In this document: one piece after another, positions 22,829 through 31,002 of the stretch | Position numbering within the stretch: position 1 is the stretch's first letter | Layout: each line of letters begins with the position of its first letter | From: Dehalococcoidia bacterium | GTDB taxonomy: Bacteria; Chloroflexota; Dehalococcoidia; SHYD01 | Assembly: GCA_009692945.1 (NCBI GenBank) | Contig: SHYD01000017.1 | Span: forward strand, 1-41,309 | DNA: 41,309 bases | Direction of reading: 5' to 3' | The notes under the pieces: generated by a model | The model's database searches: none | Told to the model about the DNA's origin: nothing | What the model saw: only the letters and a program-made list of their open reading frames with translations | Translations under genes and position numbers: made by a program

Positions 22829-23605
22829 ATGGCTGAGTGGAACCAATTTCAAACTGACTCGTACGAAGGCATGATCGCCGAAACGATCACCTACAAAGCC
22901 CACGGCGGCGATCTGATCAACGCCTATTTCGCCCGGCCGTTGGGCGCGGGCCCGCACCCTGGGATCGTGTTGATTCATCACATGCCCGGATGGGACGAGT
23001 TGTTCCGCGAGTTCGCGCGACGTTTTGCGCACCATGGCTACGCGGTCATCTGTCCGAACCTCTACTTCCGCTACGGCCACGGCACCCCTGACGACGTGAC
23101 GGCCCGCATGCGCGCCGCGGGTGGCGTGCCCGACGAGACCGTGGTGGGAGACTGCGAAGCAGCCATGCGCTACCTGCGCTCACTGCCCTACAGCAACGGC
23201 AAGGTCGGCATTACCGGCACCTGCTCCGGCGGCCGCAACGCCTACCTCACCGCCTGCCGGGTCCCTGGCGGTTTCGACGCCCTCATCGACTTGTGGGGCG
23301 GCCGGGTGGTGGCCGGCGCTTCGGAACTCACCGCGGCCCAACCGGTCGCTCCCATCGATCTCACCAAGGATCTGTCGTGCCCCCTTCTGGGGCTGTTTGG
23401 CGCCGATGACCAGAGCCCCTCACCGGAGCAGGTCGCGATTCACGAAGCTGAACTCAAGCGGCTGGGCAAGAACTTCGAGTTCCACATGTACGAGGGCGCA
23501 GGCCACGCGTTCTTCTACCACGACCGCGGCGCCTATCGCCAGCAGCAGGCGATGGACGGATGGGAGAAGGTTTTCGCATTCTTCGGGAAACACCTCAAGG
23601 GTTAA
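22829..23605 (+). CDS. Dienelactone hydrolase family protein
   Basis: 258 residues, alpha/beta-hydrolase fold. Dienelactone hydrolases open dienelactone to maleylacetate in chlorocatechol and aromatic breakdown, though many family members act on other esters. The nucleophile elbow is GTCSGG with Cys (around residue 130), the acid is in GADDQSP and the His in GAGHAFFY, giving a Cys-Asp-His triad. IVLIHHMPGWDELFREFARRFAHHGY is the early strand and helix typical of DLH. AGGAGG lies 6 nt before the ATG at 22829. It stands close to, but is not clearly co-transcribed with, the glycosyltransferases. Confidence 0.9.
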   Translation: MAEWNQFQTDSYEGMIAETITYKAHGGDLINAYFARPLGAGPHPGIVLIHHMPGWDELFREFARRFAHHGYAVICPNLYFRYGHGTPDDVTARMRAAGGVPDETVVGDCEAAMRYLRSLPYSNGKVGITGTCSGGRNAYLTACRVPGGFDALIDLWGGRVVAGASELTAAQPVAPIDLTKDLSCPLLGLFGADDQSPSPEQVAIHEAELKRLGKNFEFHMYEGAGHAFFYHDRGAYRQQQAMDGWEKVFAFFGKHLKG

Positions 23606-23633
23606 CCCCGGCGAACTCACCTTTGACATCGCA

Positions 23634-23665
23634 AGCCGCCCACTGGAATGCTCCGGTGGGCGGCT
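23634..23665 (+). terminator. Terminator-like hairpin after the hydrolase
   Basis: AGCCGCCCAC (23634-23643) and GTGGGCGGCT (23656-23665) form a perfect 10-bp stem with a 12-nt loop. No T-tract follows, so this may be a factor-assisted terminator or a simple hairpin. Confidence 0.5.
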
Positions 23666-23699
23666 CCGTCGGTGCGGACCGCAATAAGGGTGGAACAAC

Positions 23700-23800
23700 A
23701 TGAGTCCAATTTCAGTGGTGGTGGTGGACGATTCACCCGTGGTGCGACGCGGCCTGAAAGCCCTGGTAGAGTCGTTCGACGATTTTTTCTTCGCCGGTGA
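23700..23800 (+). pseudogene. Response regulator receiver fragment
   Basis: The first 26 or so codons encode ISVVVVDDSPVVRRGLKALV, an unmistakable N-terminal receiver-domain strand, acidic pocket and first helix. A stop codon ends this match within about 100 bp and no phospho-acceptor Asp follows. A GGTGGA Shine-Dalgarno-like site precedes the ATG, so the start is native and the rest was lost. The following DNA encodes an integrase end in another frame, so this is a truncation scar at an integration junction. Confidence 0.7.
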
Positions 23801-24055
23801 AGGCTGCCCGTTCGTGGGGCGTTGGAAACCTGTGCCGAGGCGGGTCCCGACGTCCGTTTTCACGACCTCCGCCACACGGCGGCCACCTTGCTGCTGCGGG
23901 CGGGCGTCCACCCCAAGATTGTGAGCGAACGGCTCGGCCACTCCAGCGTGCAGATTACCCTCGACGTCTATTCCCATACGGCGCCCGACATGCAGCAGGA
24001 AGCGGCGGGCGTGCTGGGGCAGGTGCTCAAGACCACGAAGAAGGAGGCGGTGTGA
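23801..24055 (+). pseudogene. Tyrosine recombinase (integrase) C-terminal fragment
   Basis: About 80 codons match the catalytic C terminus of phage-type tyrosine recombinases: VRFHDLRHTAATLLLRAGVH (Arg of the R-H-R-Y set plus HxLRHT box), VSERLGHSSVQITLDVYSHT (His and the nucleophile Tyr), then a helical tail. The N-terminal arm and core-binding domains are missing, and the frame starts directly at a stop codon. It sits about 130 bp from the 3' end of tRNA-Leu, where integrases commonly act. Remnant of an excised or decayed island; not expected to be active. Confidence 0.8.
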
Positions 24056-24186
24056 AAAAAGACTGTAGTAGGTTTGGTGTCGTTTCGTCCCATTGGGTAC
24101 CAACGGGTTGGGCGGCAAAATAGCGGCAACCCGGTGTTGCGGCGCCCATCGAGGGAGCGCCAAAAGGGGAGGTTTACGAACGAAAA

Positions 24187-24275
24187 TGGTGCCGAAGGCC
24201 GGGATCGAACCGGCACGGGAGTTTCCCCCCAACAGTTTTTGAGACTGTCGCGTCTGCCTATTCCGCCACTTCGGC
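24187..24275 (-). tRNA. tRNA-Leu(CAA)
   Basis: Class II tRNA. Acceptor GCCGAAG (24275-24269) pairs with CTTCGGC (24197-24191); A discriminator and encoded CCA at 24189-24187. The anticodon arm ACAGT-CTCAAAA-ACTGT gives anticodon CAA (reads UUG). A long variable arm and the T arm GCCGGTTCGATCCCGGC follow. The A36-A37 context makes it an expected substrate of MiaA/MiaB modification. Confidence 0.95.
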
Positions 24276-24367
24276 CCGAGAAGTGCGCCGACCGGGCGCA
24301 CTTCGATCTTATCACTACGGTGTTCCAGCGCCTTGACTCTCCGGGGAGCGGGGGATCCCCACCAGCT

Positions 24368-25705
24368 TCACCCCACCACCGTCACCGCCCGCTCCTTGGC
24401 GTCCGGCGTGTCCAGGAAACCTTCGATGGCGTCGCCCTCCATCCGGCCGGCCCAGGCCCGCACCCGGTATACCTTACTCTTGGTCGCCGCCACCGGCTCC
24501 TTGCCCTTTCCCAACGCCTTGGCCAGGTTCAGCAACCGCCGCCGCATGGCGATGATGATAGTATCGCTGGTGCCCAGGTGCTCCCTCGATCGGTCGAGCA
24601 GCGCCCCCATGCCCTCCACCACTGCGGTGTCCTGCTCACGAGTGCCGCGGATGCCAGTGTAGGACTCGTCGCGCTGCCACTGCTTGTCTTGAAAGAAATG
24701 GTTTTCACGAGTGGCCCGTAACAGTCCGGTCGCCGGGTCCTTGGTGCCCACATGGGGCCACTCGCCGTGCAGCGCCCCCCAGCGGACCTCCTCCGGGATC
24801 GGGTCGTCCACCGACCAACTGGTGCACCACACCATGGTGTTCTCGTCGTCGATGGGGATCCAGAGGTGGCCGTGGACGCTGGAAAACATGGTGTGGTACG
24901 GCATCAGCCACTGGTAGACCCGCCAGTAGAGGCTACCTTCCTCCGCCTTATGGGCGGCCGCCGCCATGATGCCGTAGTCCGTGTCCTTCACGGTGTAGCG
25001 CGGCGCGTGGTCGCCCAGCACGTAGTTGTAGTTCGATTTGGACTCCCAGATGGCCCCCTTGCCTCGCACCAGGCCGTCGTCTTTGATGCCGCCCGACTTG
25101 AGGATACGCTCGAAGATCGAGTCCTCCCGGCTGCCGGCCAGGTTCGAGTGAAGGAAGCCGCCGTGGACCGGATCGATGTCCCCCTCCATGGCCTGAACGA
25201 AATTGCAGCGCTGTTTGTAGGTGATGTAGTAACGGTGGCTGGCGGGCACCCGCATCCATTCGAAGTCGGGCAGGGCCGGGCGCTTGTCGGGCGGGCCCAG
25301 GTAGGCCCACACGATGCCCGCGGCCTCCTGGGTGGGGTACGACTCGGCCCGCACCTTGTCCTGGAAGTTGAACTCGGCGGGCTCGGTCGGCATGTCGACG
25401 CAGCGGCCCTCGACGTCCCATTTCCAGCCGTGGTAGATGCAACGAAGGCCGTGCTCCTCGTTGCGTCCGTAGAACAGCGGCGCGCGCCGGTGCGGGCAAA
25501 GCGCCTCGATCAGGCCGACCCGCCCACTGGAGTCGCGGAAGGCCACCAGGTCCTGGCCCAGCAGCCGCACCTCCTTGGGGTCGGAGTCCGGCCCCGGCAG
25601 GTCTTCGGACGGAAACACAGGGATCCAGAAGCGGCGGAGGAAGTTGCCCATCAGGGTTCCGGGGCCCACCCGGCACATCAGTTCATTATCTTTAGTGCTC
25701 AGCAC
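24368..25705 (-). CDS. Rieske [2Fe-2S] ring-hydroxylating oxygenase, alpha subunit
   Basis: 445 residues. A Rieske non-heme iron oxygenase, likely the oxygenase component for an aromatic or heteroaromatic acid (phthalate-4,5-dioxygenase-like group). Rieske ligands: C70-x-H72 (CPHRRAP) and C89-x2-H92 (CIYHGWKW). The mononuclear Fe site is in GDIDPVHGGFLH with a D-x2-H-x4-H pattern around residue 180. The GTG at 25705 is chosen because AAGGAG lies about 7 nt upstream and homology begins there. A TTGCCC-17-TATAAG promoter is upstream. No reductase or ferredoxin gene is adjacent. It is about the same size as the paralogue at 36.98 kb, with ligands at identical positions. Confidence 0.93.
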   Translation of the reverse strand: MLSTKDNELMCRVGPGTLMGNFLRRFWIPVFPSEDLPGPDSDPKEVRLLGQDLVAFRDSSGRVGLIEALCPHRRAPLFYGRNEEHGLRCIYHGWKWDVEGRCVDMPTEPAEFNFQDKVRAESYPTQEAAGIVWAYLGPPDKRPALPDFEWMRVPASHRYYITYKQRCNFVQAMEGDIDPVHGGFLHSNLAGSREDSIFERILKSGGIKDDGLVRGKGAIWESKSNYNYVLGDHAPRYTVKDTDYGIMAAAAHKAEEGSLYWRVYQWLMPYHTMFSSVHGHLWIPIDDENTMVWCTSWSVDDPIPEEVRWGALHGEWPHVGTKDPATGLLRATRENHFFQDKQWQRDESYTGIRGTREQDTAVVEGMGALLDRSREHLGTSDTIIIAMRRRLLNLAKALGKGKEPVAATKSKVYRVRAWAGRMEGDAIEGFLDTPDAKERAVTVVG

Positions 25706-25758
25706 GGCGCGCTCCTTGGCAGCGGGTGGCGGCTGGCGCCGCCCTATCGTTCGCTTCA

Positions 25759-25787
25759 CTTATAGTACAGACGGCGGTGACGGGCAA
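25759..25787 (-). promoter_or_regulatory. Candidate sigma-70 promoter of the Rieske gene
   Basis: On the minus strand TTGCCC (25787-25782) and TATAAG (25764-25759) are separated by exactly 17 bp. The predicted start near 25752 leaves a leader of about 47 nt before the GTG. Confidence 0.5.
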
Positions 25788-25840
25788 GGGGAAGTCAAAC
25801 CGGGTTGACTGGGTCCAACACCCGAATCTATCATCGCGCA

Positions 25841-26665
25841 ATGAGACCAGACGAGCAGCAATTCCTCGCCGCCAACCTCACCCATTGGGACGAGGTGGCA
25901 CCGATCCACGCCGCGTCGGCGTTCTACGACGTTGCCGGGTTCCGGGTCCGGCCCGACAGCCTGAAACCGATCGAAGTTGCCGAGGCCGGCGAGGTGCGCG
26001 GCAAGACGCTGTTGCACCTCCAATACCACTTTGGAATGGACTCCATTTCATGGGCACGGCGCGGCGCACAGGTCACCGGGGTCGATTTCTCCCCGGTAGC
26101 CATCGACCAGGCGCGGACACTCGCACGGGAGGTGGGGACCGCGGTCCGGTTCGTGTGCTCGAGCGTGGACGACCTCCCACGTCACCTGGAAGGTCTCTTT
26201 GACATCGTGTTCACCTCCTACGGCGTGCTCAGTTGGCTACCCGACAAGCAGCGATGGGCGCGCACCGCGGCGCACTTCCTCAAGCCGGGTGGTACCTTTT
26301 ACATCGTTGAGTTCCACCCCTTCGCGGCCATCTTCGATTCGGGACCTGATGGCGAGGCGATGCGGATCGCCTATCGGTACTTCCCCGACGGCGAACCTCA
26401 GGTATTCGAAGGCCTCGGCACCTACACCGACAGAGAAGCGCTGCTGAAGCACAACCGCACCTACGAGTTCCCCTTCACCGTGGGCGAGGTCCTGACGTCG
26501 CTGGCGGAAGCAGGCCTCCGCATCGAGTTCCTCCACGAGTTCCCCCACAGCACGTACCAATTCCTGCCCTTCACGCACCAGACCGGGCCCGACGAGGTGC
26601 GCCTTTTGCAGCACGCCGGCAGCGTGCCGCCGCTGTTCTCGATCAAGGCGACCAAGCCGGTGTGA
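25841..26665 (+). CDS. Class I SAM-dependent methyltransferase
   Basis: About 274 residues. Rossmann-fold methyltransferase: the SAM motif GKTLLHLQYHFGMDSISWA deviates from the common GxGxG (HLQYHFG here), as in a known subgroup of UbiE-like enzymes. VTGVDFSPVAIDQA is motif II with the acidic ribose ligand. FDIVFTSYGVLSWLPD and FLKPGGTFYIVEFHP are motifs IV and VI. The ATG at 25841 starts the conserved RPDEQQFLAANLTHWDEVAPIHAAS region, though no strong Shine-Dalgarno sequence is seen. Substrate unknown. It is divergent from the Rieske gene and convergent with sfsA (9-bp gap). Confidence 0.88.
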   Translation: MRPDEQQFLAANLTHWDEVAPIHAASAFYDVAGFRVRPDSLKPIEVAEAGEVRGKTLLHLQYHFGMDSISWARRGAQVTGVDFSPVAIDQARTLAREVGTAVRFVCSSVDDLPRHLEGLFDIVFTSYGVLSWLPDKQRWARTAAHFLKPGGTFYIVEFHPFAAIFDSGPDGEAMRIAYRYFPDGEPQVFEGLGTYTDREALLKHNRTYEFPFTVGEVLTSLAEAGLRIEFLHEFPHSTYQFLPFTHQTGPDEVRLLQHAGSVPPLFSIKATKPV

Positions 26666-26674
26666 ACCCACCCA

Positions 26675-27376
26675 TCACAACTGCACCGGCACCCGCTCGT
26701 CGAGCGTCATCCGCTCCGGGGTGACCCGGCAGCGGTAGGCTTCGATCACCACCCCGGCCGCTGCCGCGTCCCGCAGCGCGCGGCCGAAATCGGGGTCGGC
26801 GGCGTCAAACGGCGAGAGCACGCGGGCGTCCTCCCGCTGGATGATGAATAGCACACCCGCCTCCAGCCCCGCCCGCACCGCCTCTATCAGCGTTCGAACG
26901 TGGCGTACTCCTCTCATGGTTGGGGCGTCGGGGAAGAGGGCGTGGCCATTCTCGACCAGGTTCACCGACTTCGTTTCCACCAGGCAGCAGCGTTGGCCCT
27001 CCCGCAACTCCAGGTCGAACCGGCTGTCGCCCCAGGTCACCTCCCGCCACACCTCGCGGTACTGCGCCCAGGCCGGGATCGCTCGCTGCCGGATTGCCTC
27101 GGCGGCCAGCGTGTTGGGGATCCGGGAATCGACCGACACCCAGCGGCCGTCGTACTGCACCAGTTGCATGTCGAAGGCCGTCTTCCGGGCGAGTCCGTGC
27201 CGCTCTGCCAGCACCACCGTGTGACCGGCCACCAGCAGTTCGTTCATGCGTCCCGAGTTGGGCAGGTGCGCCACCACCGGGCCGTCGTCGAATTCGACTT
27301 CCACGGCAAAGCGGTTCAGGCGGCGCAGGAAGCGGCCGTGGCGCTGGGGTTGGGCGAGAAGAATGTGGGGTTTCAC
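26675..27376 (-). CDS. sfsA: SfsA-family nuclease-like protein
   Basis: 233 residues, full length for SfsA. The family has a PD-(D/E)xK-like nuclease domain and was first described as sugar fermentation stimulation protein, with DNA/RNA-binding activity. Landmarks: FLRRLNRFAVEVEFDDGPVV, AHLPNSGRMNELL, TAFDMQLVQYDGRWVSVDSRIPN, DLELREGQRCCLVETKSVNL (nuclease core ExK) and FPDAPTMRGVRHVRTL. The ATG at 27376 is only a few bases from a TATAAT on the other strand, so promoters for sfsA and the amidohydrolase are tightly packed. Physiological role unclear. Confidence 0.92.
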   Translation of the reverse strand: MKPHILLAQPQRHGRFLRRLNRFAVEVEFDDGPVVAHLPNSGRMNELLVAGHTVVLAERHGLARKTAFDMQLVQYDGRWVSVDSRIPNTLAAEAIRQRAIPAWAQYREVWREVTWGDSRFDLELREGQRCCLVETKSVNLVENGHALFPDAPTMRGVRHVRTLIEAVRAGLEAGVLFIIQREDARVLSPFDAADPDFGRALRDAAAAGVVIEAYRCRVTPERMTLDERVPVQL

Positions 27377-27421
27377 GGTATAATGCGGCCACCTTTGGGG
27401 CCAACAGATGGTACAGGGAGG

Positions 27422-28538
27422 TTGATCACGCTACAAGCCTGGGATTCCGACGGACACGTGGAGGAGTGGGAGGGCACCTTCAGCGACGCCTATCTCGAAC
27501 CCGCCTTCCGGAACCGCCGCCCTGAGGTGATCGACCCCCGCGGCGACGGTTTCTTCTACTGGCAGATCCCCGGCCGCTCCGAGCCCTTCAAGTTCGGCGG
27601 CTCCCCCACCAGCCGTGGCGGCGTGCCGTCACTTGAGCAGTCGCGCCTGGCCACCTGGCGCGGCCATATCGACACCGCCGAGTTCCGCACCGCCAAGGCA
27701 CGCCTGGATCTGATGGACTCAGAGAACCTGGCCCTCCAGGTGAACTACCCCACCATGTTCCTCAAATGGCCGGTGGCGCCCGACCCTGCGCTCAACGCCG
27801 CGCTCAGCCGCTCGTACAACAACTGGATGGCCGACGTGAGCGGCCAGGCGCCCGACCGCATGAAATGGGGTGACGGTGCTCGATTTCAATGACCCCAAGG
27901 CGGCGGCCAAGGAAGTGGAGCGTTCCAAGGACCTGGGGTCCATCGGCATCATGCTGTTCGGATTGGCGGGCGACGATAAGTACCTGGACGACCCCTCGAT
28001 GGAGCCGGTGTGGGCCGCGGCCGCCGAGACCGGTCTCGCGGTGGCGGTGCACCCCGGGATCGCCTCGGGCCAGTACGGCAGCGATCAGTTCCACTTCTCG
28101 GTGCTGGCGGGCTTCAAGAAGGTGGTGCTGTCCGGCGTGCTCGACCGCTACCCCAAGCTCAAGGTGGACTTCCTCGAGACCGGCTGTGCCTGGGTGGAGT
28201 TCATGTTGTGGCGCGTGGAGGAAGAGGTGGACATGGTGGTGGAGCGCAGCGAGATGGGCATCGGAGTGAACGCCAAACTCCCCGAGGCATCCTCGGAGGA
28301 GTATATCAAGGCAGGCCGCCTGTTCTTCGGCTTCGAAGTGGAGGACCACATGCTGCCGTACGTGGTGGACCGCTACGGGCCGGACGCCTGGCTGTTCGCC
28401 AGCGACATCCCCCACGCCCACCGCATCCTCGACGCCACCGGCTATCTGATGGCCCGCGAAGACCTCTCGCCAGAGACGAAGCGCAAACTGCTGGTGGACG
28501 ACACTGCCCGCTTCTACGACCTGCCGCTGCCGGGGTAG
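27422..28538 (+). pseudogene. Amidohydrolase-2 family protein, interrupted by a +1 frameshift
   Basis: The reading frame is split. The N-terminal half (DSDGHVEEWEGTFSDAYLEP on) ends in RMKWGDGARFQ and a stop; the C-terminal half (VTVLDFNDPKAAAKEVERSK onward) continues one base out of frame. The break falls in a GGGG run (27867-27870): deleting one G restores RMKWVTVLDFND, as in intact homologues. The metal motif DxDGH, a central VHPGIASG and C-terminal FASDIPHAH identify a decarboxylase/amidohydrolase TIM barrel (ACMSD-like group). The start is unclear: TTG at 27422 directly abuts GGGAGG. An assembly error in the homopolymer is as likely as a real mutation. Confidence 0.85.
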
Positions 28539-28587
28539 GGGGCGTTGAGCGGACCGGACCCTGAGCAGGTGAGGCGAAGACCCACGC

Positions 28588-29049
28588 TTAAGAACCGAAG
28601 ATCGCTGGCAGTTGCACTGAGTCCTCAGGACTCGACCGATGAGTGTCGTGGATACCAACGGCGTTGTCATCCACGACCAGGGCAAACTCATTGGGCCTTG
28701 GACCGCGCTGAAATATCTCACCCTTTCGTGCGTAGCGGGCAAGCGAACTGCCAAGGGAAGCTCGGGTTTGCTTGGTGTCTTCCTTGCCAATCCCCGTTAG
28801 GATCGCGGAGATATGAAGAGGGCGCCTGGCCCTGCTCAGCAACTCCTGCGCCCGGCTGACATCGCTGCCCAAGCGCAGGGATTCACCCTGAGGTTGGTAT
28901 CCTCCAACCGGCCGATTACCTGACAACAAACCAAGGGCGGCCTCCAGGCCCTGAATGAACGCTTCTCGACGGATGATCTCGCTACGAAGTTCGACCACCT
29001 TTTTCCGCTCCCGAACGATTCGGGCCTCGATTTCAGGCTGTTGGCTCAT
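28588..29049 (-). CDS. HARE-HTH-like DNA-binding protein
   Basis: 153 residues. Residues 5-50 are a Lys/Glu-rich predicted coiled coil (IVRERKKVVELRSEIIRREA). A winged-helix-like domain follows at about 75-125: RPLHISAILTGIG, TRASLGSSLARYARKGEIFQ and RGPRPNEFALV. This order matches the HARE-HTH fold found in restriction and chromatin-linked proteins. It is divergent from dinD, with about 130 bp between the starts, so it could regulate that gene. Start taken at the ATG at 29049. Function not established. Confidence 0.6.
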   Translation of the reverse strand: MSQQPEIEARIVRERKKVVELRSEIIRREAFIQGLEAALGLLSGNRPVGGYQPQGESLRLGSDVSRAQELLSRARRPLHISAILTGIGKEDTKQTRASLGSSLARYARKGEIFQRGPRPNEFALVVDDNAVGIHDTHRSSPEDSVQLPAIFGS

Positions 29050-29178
29050 GTGCGCCTCGTGAGGGATTAGTTCTGACAGATTGTATGGTATTGCGTGGTA
29101 TGTAGCAACGCCATGCTATGCCATCTTTGGTTGCCATATGGTACACTCGGGCGTACCTGAGATGAATAGGTTTCAACA

Positions 29179-30024
29179 ATGCCAGAGTCCAGTGGCCCCA
29201 CAGTCCCTGACCGCCAGATCACGGCAGCGTTCGAAAAAATCAAACGCCAGACTCGCACGGGCGTCGACTATTGGCACGGCCGAGAGCTCTAGGAGTTGCT
29301 TGGTTACTCCACCTGGCGCACCTTTGCCGACGCGATCGATCGCGCCCGCCAAGCGTGCGAAAGCGTTGGCGAGAACCCGAGACAGCATTTTGCGGATGTC
29401 AGCAAAAAGGTCTCCCTGGGCTCCGGCGCACAACGTGACGTGACCGATGTGGCATTGACACGCTATGCCGTTTATCTAACCGCCATGAATGGAGACCCTG
29501 CCAAACCAGAAATCGCTGCCGCCCAGGGCTACTTCGTGGTGCAGACACGCCGGCAAGAACAAACGGATGCTCTGAGCGAGGCAGATGCTCGCATCGAGTT
29601 GCGTGATCGCGTCAAGGAAAACGTCAAGGCCTTGAACAGCGCCGCCAAGGATGCGGGTGTCGAACGATTCGCTCTTTTCCATGACGCTGGCTACCGAGGA
29701 CTGTACGGTGGGATGGGCTTGACGCAAATCAAGGCTGTGAAGGGTTTGGCGGCCAACGAGGAACTCTTCGACCGCGCGAGCCGGGCTGAACTGGCCGCCA
29801 ACGACTTCAGAATCACCCAGACCGAGGACAAGCTCCGCCGTGAACGGATCAGTGGCGAAATCAATGCCAGGCGGACACATCACGATGTCGGGCAGGAAGT
29901 TCGCCAAACGATCGAGAAGCTAGGCGGTACGACGCCGGAGAAGTTGCCGGCTGAGCCATCCATCAAGAAACTCGCCGGTGAAAGACGGCGGACGAAAAAG
30001 CAACTCCCGCCTGAGGAGCCTTAG
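29179..30024 (+). pseudogene. dinD: DinD (DNA-damage-inducible protein D) with an in-frame TAG
   Basis: An otherwise complete 282-codon dinD. ATG at 29179 begins MPESSGP; YWHGREL is then interrupted by TAG at 29290-29292 (codon 38), and ELLGYSTWRTF continues in the same frame. Homologues have Gln or Lys there, so one base change (CAG or AAG to TAG) explains it. Conserved blocks downstream are intact: GAQRDVTDVALTRYAVYLTA, ARRQEQ-type YFVVQTRRQEQTD, FHDAGYRGLYGGMG, AELAANDFRITQTEDKLRRE and HHDVGQEVRQTIEKLGGTTP. DinD inhibits RecA-filament activity in E. coli. Expression would need suppression or internal re-initiation. Confidence 0.85.
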
Positions 30025-30067
30025 GGTCCTGTCTGGGCAGTTCTACCCCGGCATCGTTGCCTGAGCT

Positions 30068-30958
30068 CTACCCCACCCTCGCCTGCGCCCGTGCCGCCCG
30101 CAGGGTGTTCACCAGCAGCATCGCGCGGGTCATGGGGCCGACGCCGCCTGGCACCGGAGTGATAGCCGCCGCCTTCTCCGCCACCGGTCCGTAATCGACA
30201 TCACCCACCAGGCGGAAGCCGCTTTTGGTGGAGGCGTCGGCCACGCGGTTGATCCCCACGTCGATTACCACGGCGCCCTCGCGCACCATAGCGGCGGTGA
30301 TACCGCGGGCGCTGCCGGTGGCTGCCACCAGGATGTCGGCCTGCAGCGTGTGGCGGGCAAGGTCACGGGTGCCCGTGTGGCACAGCGTGACGGTGGCATT
30401 GGCGCCGGGTTGCTTCTGCACCAGCAGCGCCCCCAGCGGTTTCCCCACCAGGTTGCTGCGGCCGCAGATCACCACGTGCTTGCCCTCGGGCGGATGGCCG
30501 GAGCGCAGCAGCATCTGCTGCACCCCGAGCGGCGTGCACGGCACCAGCCGCCCCCCGCCCTTCAACAGCAGCCCGGCGTTGGTGGAGTGCAGCCCGTCGA
30601 CGTCCTTGGCGGGGTCCAGCGATTCGATCACCTGCTCGGCGTCGATGTGAGGCGGCAGCGGCAGTTGGACGAGGATGCCATGGAAGCGGGCATCCTGGTT
30701 CAGTTCCCGGACCAGCCCCATCAGTTCGTCCTGAGTGATGTCTGCAGGGTGGCGGATGGTCGCGGCGAAGAAGCCGACCTCGATGCCGTCCTTCTCCTTG
30801 CCGCGGACGTAGGAGACCGAGGCCGGGTTCTCCCCCACTAGCACCACGGCCAGTCCGGGGGTCAGCCCGTGGGCTGCCTTCAGGGCGACCGCCTCGGCCT
30901 TGACTTCATCCCGCACCGCGGCGGCCATGGCGTTTCCGTCGATGATCTGTGCCGTCAT
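30068..30958 (-). CDS. folD: Methylenetetrahydrofolate dehydrogenase/cyclohydrolase FolD
   Basis: 296 residues, bifunctional, cytosolic: oxidises 5,10-methylene-THF to methenyl-THF and hydrolyses it to 10-formyl-THF, usually with NADP. Motifs in order: VGENPASVSYVRGKEKDG (catalytic Tyr and Lys, around residues 42-58), GILVQLPLPPHID, KDVDGLH, PCTPLGV, CGRSNLVGKPLGALL (cofactor loop), VIDVGINR and PVPGGVGPMT at the C-terminal end. AGAGGCT lies before the ATG. Upstream on the same strand, past a 370-bp repeat region, is the methyltransferase-MTHFR gene, so both one-carbon genes may be co-regulated. Confidence 0.95.
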   Translation of the reverse strand: MTAQIIDGNAMAAAVRDEVKAEAVALKAAHGLTPGLAVVLVGENPASVSYVRGKEKDGIEVGFFAATIRHPADITQDELMGLVRELNQDARFHGILVQLPLPPHIDAEQVIESLDPAKDVDGLHSTNAGLLLKGGGRLVPCTPLGVQQMLLRSGHPPEGKHVVICGRSNLVGKPLGALLVQKQPGANATVTLCHTGTRDLARHTLQADILVAATGSARGITAAMVREGAVVIDVGINRVADASTKSGFRLVGDVDYGPVAEKAAAITPVPGGVGPMTRAMLLVNTLRAARAQARVG

Positions 30959-31002
30959 TGATAGCCTCTCGTGTGCCTGTCAATCGTCAATAGATCCGTT
31001 CA

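Noticed and set aside
27379..27384. Complete promoter at the TATAAT upstream of the amidohydrolase
   Set aside because: The -10 is perfect, but no acceptable -35 lies 16-18 bp upstream; it was mentioned only as context.
27422..28538. Programmed ribosomal frameshift in the amidohydrolase
   Set aside because: The family is not known for recoding; the site is a plain G run with no stimulatory structure evident, so mutation or a sequencing indel is simpler.
29050..29178. LexA operator controlling dinD
   Set aside because: Partial palindromes such as CCATATGG occur, but nothing matches a recognised LexA box well enough to call.
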